Positions 1 to 3,358 of a DNA stretch of 5,678 nt are shown piece after piece. Where the stretch lies: assembly GCA_910588045.1 (NCBI GenBank), contig CAJUPS010000157.1, forward strand, positions 1-5,678. Direction: 5' to 3'. Below the pieces are notes generated by a model. It worked only from the letters and a program-made list of their open reading frames with translations, had not been told where the DNA came from and made no database searches. The stretch comes from an uncultured Oscillospiraceae bacterium. Lineage in GTDB: Bacteria > Bacillota > Clostridia > Oscillospirales > Oscillospiraceae. Numbering within the stretch: the first letter of the stretch is position 1; each line of letters starts with the position of its first letter. Position numbers and translations under genes: made by a program.

Positions 1-120
1 ACCAATAACCCCCGTAATCAGGGGATTCTCAAGGGCGGCGTAGCCCCCTTGAGGGTGCTTTTGCTTCTTTTCGCACAAGCGAAAAGAAGGCCCGCCCCGG
101 CAGGGGCAAAGTAGGAAAAG
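1..120 (-). repeat. Hairpin-rich structured repeat, copy 1 (inverted relative to copy 2)
   Basis: Non-coding stretch packed with inverted repeats. CCCC (10-13) pairs with GGGG (21-24). CTCAAGGG (28-35) pairs with CCCTTGAG (46-53). CTTCTTTTCGC (64-74) pairs with GCGAAAAGAAG (79-89) across an ACAA loop. GCCCC (94-98) pairs with GGGGC (103-107). Read on the minus strand, the order CCTACTTTGC, CAAAAGC, CTCAAGGG hairpin, AATCCC, loop TGATTAC parallels 3027-3103 on the plus strand. The two hairpin arms differ but stay complementary. I therefore call it a diverged copy of one interspersed element. Function is unknown; it could be a small RNA, a REP-like repeat or stacked terminators. Confidence 0.6.
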
Positions 121-149
121 AAAAAAGCGGTCGCCGCCCGCAGGGCGGC
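116..149 (-). terminator. Probable intrinsic terminator of yaaL-bofA
   Basis: On the minus strand, GCCGCCC (149-143) and GGGCGGC (139-133) form a 7-bp GC stem with a 3-base loop. Six bases later comes a run of six T (126-121), then C and four more T. It starts 19 bases past the bofA stop. The gap between stem and T-run is slightly long for a textbook terminator, but position and composition fit. Confidence 0.6.
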
Positions 150-167
150 AGATAAAAAGCAGGGCCG

Positions 168-419
168 CTATGTAAGCACCCATTGGACAAGAATCAGGAG
201 AATAACCCCAGGCACCCCAAGGATCCCGGCCGTCAGGCCATTAAAAAGATTGAACCCGAGATGGATCCCCGTATGGGCAGAAGAAAGATTCACCGCCAGC
301 AGGGCAAATAGCCCTAACACCCCGTTGACCGCCGCCCGGAGGGCCCCCTCCTGGGCCGCGGCGGCCCTGACCGTCAGGACCGCCGCCGTTCCCGCCAGTA
401 TCATCAGAATCAGATCCAT
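168..419 (-). CDS. bofA: BofA-family pro-sigma-K processing inhibitor
   Basis: An 83-residue, very hydrophobic membrane protein with two likely transmembrane stretches, about residues 1-20 and 31-46, and a third hydrophobic C-terminal stretch, about 64-82. The C-terminal half carries the family signature: N44 in a VNLSS context, GIHLGFN (51-57), then the GILGVPG block (65-71). In Bacillus, BofA sits in the mother-cell membrane around the forespore and holds the SpoIVFB protease inactive, delaying sigma-K maturation. I chose the ATG at 419 because GGGAGGG lies 4 bases upstream and the protein then has the usual family length; an upstream in-frame ATG at 461 would add 14 arginine/glycine-rich residues with no family match. 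It overlaps the end of yaaL by 10 bases, so the two are translationally coupled. The partner genes spoIVFA/B are not in the window. Confidence 0.85.
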   Translation of the reverse strand: MDLILMILAGTAAVLTVRAAAAQEGALRAAVNGVLGLFALLAVNLSSAHTGIHLGFNLFNGLTAGILGVPGVILLILVQWVLT

Positions 420-679
420 CTGGCCCTCCCCGCCGGTACGCCCACGGCCGTGGCCGCACACAGCTCCAGCTCCTTGATCTGCCGCACCAGATAGTTCATC
501 CTCGCCTGGAGCGACTGGATTTCATAGATGCACGCCTCCGTCAGCTCAGGGTCGCTGGCGTAGTCAAAGGCCGTATAGGCGTGGTTCAGCGCATTCTGGG
601 TCTCCTGTAGGCTTGTCTTTAATTCCAATAGGGCTGGCGGTTCCGTGCCCCGGCTGCGGATGGGGGAAATACGTTTCAT
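410..679 (-). CDS. yaaL: YaaL/DUF2508 family small protein
   Basis: An 89-residue soluble protein, mostly charged and helical, with a core of about residues 15-73. The pattern LKTSLQETQNALNHAYTAFD, then DPELTEACIYEI and MNYLVRQIKE, is that of the YaaL (DUF2508) family, which in Bacilli and Clostridia sits immediately before bofA. No biochemical function is established for the family. The start at 679 is fixed by AAGGAGGG (694-687), 7 bases upstream; the reading frame stays open further upstream but only as an antisense shadow of tadA. The last 10 bases overlap bofA. Expression is probably from the sigma-E-like promoter at 702-730, which fits a sporulation role shared with BofA. Identification rests on both sequence pattern and the bofA neighbour. 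Confidence 0.8.
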   Translation of the reverse strand: MKRISPIRSRGTEPPALLELKTSLQETQNALNHAYTAFDYASDPELTEACIYEIQSLQARMNYLVRQIKELELCAATAVGVPAGRARWI

Positions 680-701
680 GGAAGATCCCTCCTTGGTTTC
701 C

Positions 702-730
702 AATCTATGTCCAGTTTGGACAAATATTCC
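702..730 (-). promoter_or_regulatory. Candidate sporulation sigma-E promoter for yaaL-bofA
   Basis: Reading the minus strand, GGAATATT (730-723) matches the sigma-E -35 consensus GKMATATT at every position. After 13 bases, CATAGATT (709-702) matches the -10 consensus CATACANT except for one base. The predicted start near 695 leaves a very short leader just containing the AAGGAGGG ribosome site. In Bacillus subtilis bofA is a mother-cell, sigma-E-controlled gene, which supports the reading. No good sigma-A promoter is visible for this pair. Confidence 0.6.
708..722. promoter_or_regulatory. 15-base inverted repeat between divergent genes, candidate operator
   Basis: TGTCCA (708-713) and TGGACA (717-722) are perfect inverted 6-mers separated by GTT. 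The site overlaps the spacer and -10 edge of the sigma-E-like promoter for yaaL-bofA and the weak -35 proposed for tadA. That is where a dimeric repressor would act on both. I do not recognise the cognate regulator family; a 6-bp chance palindrome is possible. Confidence 0.35.
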
Positions 731-742
731 TGCTTTTATAAC
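716..742 (+). promoter_or_regulatory. Weak candidate sigma-A promoter for tadA
   Basis: TTGGAC (716-721) and TATAAC (737-742) are separated by 15 bases, which is shorter than ideal, and each box departs from consensus. The start would fall near 749, directly before the tadA ribosome site. No better promoter is visible in the 87-base divergent region, although readthrough from elsewhere is blocked by gene orientation. Confidence 0.3.
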
Positions 743-750
743 GGAGGGAC

Positions 751-757
751 AGGGAGG
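751..757 (+). promoter_or_regulatory. Ribosome binding site that fixes the tadA start
   Basis: AGGGAGG lies 9 bases before the ATG at 767. The alternative in-frame ATG at 707 has no usable Shine-Dalgarno sequence within range and would run the coding region through the promoter and inverted-repeat segment. Confidence 0.75.
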
Positions 758-766
758 TTTTGCTGG

Positions 767-1216
767 ATGCACGAAAAGTGGATGAAAGAGGCCCTGCTCC
801 TGGCCAGGGAGGCCGCCGCCTGCGGCGAGGTCCCCGTGGGCTGCGTCATCGTCTGCGGCGGCGTAGTGGTGGGCCGTGGCCGGAACCGCCGGGAGGAGAA
901 GCAGAGCGCCCTCTCCCACGCCGAGATCGAGGCCATCCGGGGGGCCAACGCCGCCCTGGGGTCCTGGCGGCTGGAGGACTGCGCGCTCTATGTTACCCTG
1001 GAGCCCTGCCCTATGTGCGCCGGGGCGATCCTCAACGCCCGGATTCCAAGGGTGTTCTACGGGGCCCGGGATGAAGCCATGGGGGCCTGCGGCGGGGTGC
1101 TGAACCTCTTTATGGAGGACTTCCCCAACACCCCCGCCCTGGTGGGCGGGATCCTGGAGGAGGAGTGCCGGGCCTTGCTGGGGGACTTCTTCCGGGGACT
1201 GCGCGGGCGGGATTGA
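767..1216 (+). CDS. tadA: tRNA-specific adenosine deaminase TadA
   Basis: A 149-residue cytidine-deaminase-fold enzyme that converts adenosine-34 to inosine in the anticodon of tRNA-Arg(ACG), letting one tRNA read several arginine codons. The zinc site is complete: H51 and catalytic E53 in the HAE motif, and C81 and C84 in PCPMCAGA. N40 lies in the conserved GRN turn, and the C-terminal GACGG...NLF...VGG segment (107-128) is typical of TadA rather than other deaminases. Length is normal. The start at 767 follows AGGGAGG; the in-frame ATG at 707 would add 20 residues absent from the family. In Bacillus, tadA precedes the SRP RNA and dnaX-yaaK-recR-yaaL-bofA. Here it is divergent from yaaL-bofA with that core missing. 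Its TGA stop overlaps the next gene's -35 box. Confidence 0.95.
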   Translation: MHEKWMKEALLLAREAAACGEVPVGCVIVCGGVVVGRGRNRREEKQSALSHAEIEAIRGANAALGSWRLEDCALYVTLEPCPMCAGAILNARIPRVFYGARDEAMGACGGVLNLFMEDFPNTPALVGGILEEECRALLGDFFRGLRGRD

Positions 1217-1240
1217 CAAACCCGGATTCCCTGCTATAAT
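1213..1240 (+). promoter_or_regulatory. Consensus sigma-A promoter for the 1285 gene
   Basis: Perfect TTGACA (1213-1218) and perfect TATAAT (1235-1240) with a 16-base spacer. The -35 box overlaps the tadA stop codon (1214-1216). The start is expected near 1247, giving a leader of about 38 bases ahead of the GTG start at 1285. No operator or attenuator is obvious between them, so strong constitutive expression is likely. Confidence 0.85.
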
Positions 1241-1284
1241 TTCGGATAGATTCCCCCGGAAGGCAAACATAAGGAGGCGCTATT

Positions 1285-1554
1285 GTGTATCAGATCACGC
1301 GCATCACAGATAAAGAGGGCGTAACCAAGGCCGAGCCCATGGACCTGGTCAACCAGGGGTGCATCGGCGACGCCAAAATGGAGGACGGCTGCGTGCTCAT
1401 CCACTGCCGCTACGACAAGCGGGGCGAGCCCTGCGACCGCTATGTACGGACCAGCTTCGTCCAGGACTGGAAAAAGGACCGCGCCACCGGACGGGTGGTG
1501 GTGGAGACCATGAACAGCATCTACTACCTGGAACCCGTGCGGATGGACCCATAG
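1285..1554 (+). CDS. Small four-cysteine protein of unknown function
   Basis: An 89-residue protein I do not recognise. It starts at GTG 1285, 7 bases after a strong AAGGAGG (1271-1277); no ATG in frame has a comparable site. The alternation of short hydrophobic and charged stretches (YQITRI, CVLIHC, DRYVRTSFVQ, GRVVVETMNS, YYLEPV) predicts a mostly beta, single-domain soluble fold. There is no signal peptide or membrane segment. Cysteines at 26, 36, 41 and 50 could bind a metal, but their spacing is not a standard zinc ribbon. It has its own consensus promoter, so it is probably well expressed. No terminator is obvious before the next gene's promoter, so some transcripts may read into it. 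GC-rich codon use matches the neighbours, which argues for a resident gene. Confidence 0.75.
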   Translation: MYQITRITDKEGVTKAEPMDLVNQGCIGDAKMEDGCVLIHCRYDKRGEPCDRYVRTSFVQDWKKDRATGRVVVETMNSIYYLEPVRMDP

Positions 1555-1594
1555 CGCTGTAACCTTTTGTCACCAATATGATACGAAAGTTGAC

Positions 1595-1622
1595 TTGCTT
1601 CGCCCTCGCGCTGTGGTATACT
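1595..1622 (+). promoter_or_regulatory. Extended -10 promoter for the deacetylase lipoprotein
   Basis: TATACT (1617-1622) is preceded by the extended -10 element TGG (1614-1616). A poor -35, TTGCTT (1595-1600), lies 16 bases upstream. Extended -10 promoters tolerate a weak -35. Transcription would start near 1629, giving a leader of about 42 bases. That leader contains a small hairpin, GGCGG (1635-1639) with CCGCC (1646-1650), just ahead of the ribosome site. Confidence 0.65.
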
Positions 1623-1653
1623 AGCGCTCAGAGAGGCGGCATGATCCGCCGAC

Positions 1654-1660
1654 AGGAGGT
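1654..1660 (+). promoter_or_regulatory. Ribosome binding site fixing the lipoprotein start, with a three-codon mini-ORF
   Basis: AGGAGGT is 10 bases before ATG 1671, at the long end of normal. Between them lies an out-of-frame ATG at 1663 that encodes only Met-Tyr-Lys before a TGA (1672-1674) overlapping the real start as ATGA. That ATG is only 2 bases from the Shine-Dalgarno sequence, too close for efficient use. Confidence 0.6.
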
Positions 1661-1670
1661 AAATGTACAA

Positions 1671-2963
1671 ATGAAAAAATTGATTGCGCTGCTGCTGGCG
1701 GTGACACTGCTGGCGGCATCGGCCTGTAGCGGCGAAACCCCCGCCAATCCAGAGGACCCCGCCCCGCCTGCCACCCAGGAGCCCGCCGCTCCCGCAGACC
1801 CGGCCGAGCCCGCCGAACCTGCGGAACCGGAGCCGGAGCCCGAACCCGAGCCGGAGCCCGAACCGGTGGTGCAGGAGCCCTATGAGATTCTGGACCCCAC
1901 CGTCATGCCCGAGGGGGGAACCCGGGACGGCGTGACCTACGCGGCCTACGACGGCCTGGTGGAGCACCTGTTTTTCCACCCCATTATCGCCTATCCCGAG
2001 CTGGCCTTTGACGGCGACGCCCAGGAGAAGGGTCTGGACGACTACATGGTCACGGTGGACGAGTTCAACAAGATTTTGGAGAGCTGCTACGCCAACGGCT
2101 ACGTGCTGGTGGACATCGCCGACGTGTGGAGCGAGACCACCGGTGAGGACGGACAGCCCAGAATGGTGCGCAACACCCTCTATCTCCCCGAGGGGAAAAA
2201 GCCCCTTATTTTCTCCTACGACGACACCAACTACTACCCCTATATGCTGGAAAACGGCTTTACCCACAAGCTTATCATCGGCGAGGACGGCAAGATTGCC
2301 TCCTGGGGGCTGGACCCGGAGGGCAGCGAGGTTATTTCCCGGGAGCTGGACGCCATCCCCGCCCTGGACAAGTTCGTGGAGGAGCACCCGGACTTCTCCC
2401 CCTTCGGCGCGAAGGCGTGTCTGAGCCTCACGGGCTATGAGGGCATCCTGGGCTACCGCACCCAGACCGCCGGGGATGTGGAGTGGACCGACGAGCTGGA
2501 GGCCAACCGCCAGAGCGAGCGGGGGGCCGTCAAGCCCATTATCGAGGAGCTCAAGCGCACCGGCTGGACCTTCGGAAGCCACACCTGGGGCCACATCCGT
2601 CTGGGCAGCGGCAACATGACGAAGATCCGGAACGACACCGAGCGGTGGCTGGACGAGGTGGGGAGCCTGGTGGGGGAGACCCCCATTCTCTTCTATCCCC
2701 ACGGCGAGCGGCCCGACGGCGGCGACTGGAAGCAGACCGGCCCGGCGTTCCAATACTTGCAGAGCAAGGGGTTCCGGGTGTTCTGCTCCGTGGGCATCGA
2801 GAGTTTCAGCTATATCAAAAAGGACATCTGCGCGGTTATCTGCGACCGTCTGCACCCGGATGGAACCACCCTCCGGCACTCCCGGAAGCGGTATCTGCAA
2901 TTCTATGACGCGAAGGATATTTTGGACCCTGTTCGGCCGGATTACGGCGTGGATTGGGATTGA
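1671..2963 (+). CDS. Polysaccharide-deacetylase-like (NodB/CE4) lipoprotein
   Basis: A 430-residue lipoprotein. Residues 1-18 form a signal peptide ending in the lipobox ASAC, so C19 is lipidated and the protein is anchored outside the membrane. A Pro/Glu linker follows (about 20-78), with seven consecutive EP pairs (52-65). The NodB-type region begins with LFFHPII (100-106). It retains the metal/catalytic residues: D184-D185 in SYDDT (usually TFDDG), and H304 and H308 in SHTWGH. YPHG (342-345) corresponds to motif 3. CE4 enzymes remove acetyl groups from peptidoglycan, chitin or xylan; the substrate here is unknown. The gap of about 120 residues between motifs 1 and 2 is much larger than the usual roughly 50, so an inserted subdomain is likely. 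The start at 1671 is chosen because it gives a clean signal peptide; an in-frame ATG at 1578 lies inside the promoter. Confidence 0.85.
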   Translation: MKKLIALLLAVTLLAASACSGETPANPEDPAPPATQEPAAPADPAEPAEPAEPEPEPEPEPEPEPVVQEPYEILDPTVMPEGGTRDGVTYAAYDGLVEHLFFHPIIAYPELAFDGDAQEKGLDDYMVTVDEFNKILESCYANGYVLVDIADVWSETTGEDGQPRMVRNTLYLPEGKKPLIFSYDDTNYYPYMLENGFTHKLIIGEDGKIASWGLDPEGSEVISRELDAIPALDKFVEEHPDFSPFGAKACLSLTGYEGILGYRTQTAGDVEWTDELEANRQSERGAVKPIIEELKRTGWTFGSHTWGHIRLGSGNMTKIRNDTERWLDEVGSLVGETPILFYPHGERPDGGDWKQTGPAFQYLQSKGFRVFCSVGIESFSYIKKDICAVICDRLHPDGTTLRHSRKRYLQFYDAKDILDPVRPDYGVDWD

Positions 2964-2986
2964 ACCTTTTTTACGAAAAAAGGTTC
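2962..2986 (+). terminator. Hairpin overlapping the deacetylase stop codon, candidate terminator
   Basis: GAACCTTTTTT (2962-2972) pairs perfectly with AAAAAAGGTTC (2976-2986) over a 3-base ACG loop. The left arm begins inside the TGA stop. There is no T-run after the stem, so it is not a classical terminator; it may act with the GC-rich hairpins that follow, or protect the mRNA 3' end. Confidence 0.45.
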
Positions 2987-2997
2987 TCTATGTTAGC

Positions 2998-3103
2998 CCG
3001 GGGGCTACGCGCCCCCGGACTCCGCGCCTACTTTTGCCGCGCGGCAAAAGTAGGCAAAAACGCGCTTAAACCTGCGGTTTAAGAATCCCTTATTACGTGG
3101 GAT
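2998..3103 (+). repeat. Hairpin-rich structured repeat, copy 2
   Basis: Four stems in series. CCGGGGGC (2998-3005) pairs with GCCCCCGG (3011-3018). The palindrome at 3027-3054 has a 14-base arm CCTACTTTTGCCGC. CTTAAACC (3065-3072) pairs with GGTTTAAG (3076-3083). ATCCC (3085-3089) pairs with GGGAT (3099-3103) around loop TTATTACGT. The same order, with changed but still complementary arms and a conserved TKATTAC loop, occurs inverted at 1-120; both copies also share the 11-mer GGGGGCTACGC. Pairing kept despite sequence change suggests a structured element rather than simple decay. Confidence 0.6.
3027..3054. repeat. Perfect 28-base palindrome
   Basis: CCTACTTTTGCCGC is followed at once by its exact reverse complement, with no spacer. 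In RNA the central CGCG would form the loop, leaving a 12-bp stem. In DNA it could extrude as a cruciform or bind a symmetric protein. It lies within structured repeat copy 2. Confidence 0.8.
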
Positions 3104-3251
3104 ATTTTCTACGCTACGACCTGATGGACCGTTTTCCCCCACGGTTCCATGGGCCGTCAGCAGGCGAAGCGCTGGCGGATGCGCCCTATTGGAGGTCTTG
3201 CGCTGCACTTCGGCGCGGTGGTCCTTATACTATAGGCCCAATTCTGCCGAT

Positions 3252-3273
3252 AGTTGCACGGAGCTGTGCAACT
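3252..3273. repeat. 8-bp hairpin with a GGAGCT loop
   Basis: AGTTGCAC (3252-3259) pairs perfectly with GTGCAACT (3266-3273). It lies beyond the surface-protein terminator and is not explained by either flanking gene. It has no T-run, so I do not call it a terminator. Confidence 0.55.
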
Positions 3274-3290
3274 GATTTGAAAGATTTTTC

Positions 3291-3327
3291 AAAAATTTTG
3301 GCCCCGGAGGCGATAGCCTCCGGGGCC
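3291..3327 (-). terminator. Intrinsic terminator of the surface-protein gene
   Basis: GGCCCCGGAGGC (3300-3311) and GCCTCCGGGGCC (3316-3327) form a perfect 12-bp stem with a 4-base loop, 31 bases past the TAA stop. On the minus strand it is followed by AAAATTTTT (3299-3291), so the T-run comes four bases late but is present. It may also slow rightward transcription from the deacetylase side. Confidence 0.75.
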
Positions 3328-3358
3328 TTGAGTTGCTTGCTTTTTCTCGGGTCAGGGG

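Larger units (their letters stand above)
2964..3358. other. Non-coding convergent intergenic region
   Basis: About 395 bases between two convergent genes. The left third (2962-3103) is a chain of five hairpins, listed separately. At 3124-3150 there is an imperfect stem: ATGGA and CCGT pair with ACGG and TCCAT around one bulge. The stretch 3151-3250 is GC-rich with no coding region that has a credible start, and I see nothing identifiable in it. The right end holds a hairpin at 3252-3273, a short TTTGAAA/TTTCAAA inverted repeat at about 3276-3293, and the surface-protein terminator. No tRNA or rRNA is visible. Confidence 0.6.

Noticed and set aside
1..160. CRISPR array or tRNA in the hairpin-dense left edge
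   Set aside because: The inverted repeats differ from one another with no regular direct repeat and spacer pattern, and no cloverleaf or CCA-type end is visible.
707..766. Longer tadA start at 707
   Set aside because: No ribosome site in range, no family match for the extra 20 residues, and it would overlap the sigma-E-like promoter and inverted repeat.
680..766. SRP RNA gene, expected beside tadA in Firmicutes
   Set aside because: Neither this interval nor 1217-1284 is long enough or contains the conserved SRP domain IV hairpin.
680..1270. Upstream extension of the yaaL reading frame to an ATG at 1270
   Set aside because: The extension is antisense to tadA and low in complexity, while ATG 679 has a strong AAGGAGGG and gives a normal-length protein.
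1590..1622. TTGACT (1590-1595) as the -35 of the deacetylase promoter
   Set aside because: The spacer to TATACT would be 21 bases, too long; TTGCTT at 16 bases with an extended -10 is the better reading.
1524..2900. Long open frame antisense to the deacetylase gene (458 codons, minus strand)
   Set aside because: It is a GC-rich shadow: no ribosome site, no recognisable domain, and it runs exactly opposite a gene with signal peptide and conserved motifs.
3226..3231. TATACT as an isolated -10 box
   Set aside because: No acceptable -35 at 15-19 bases upstream and no gene downstream on the plus strand.
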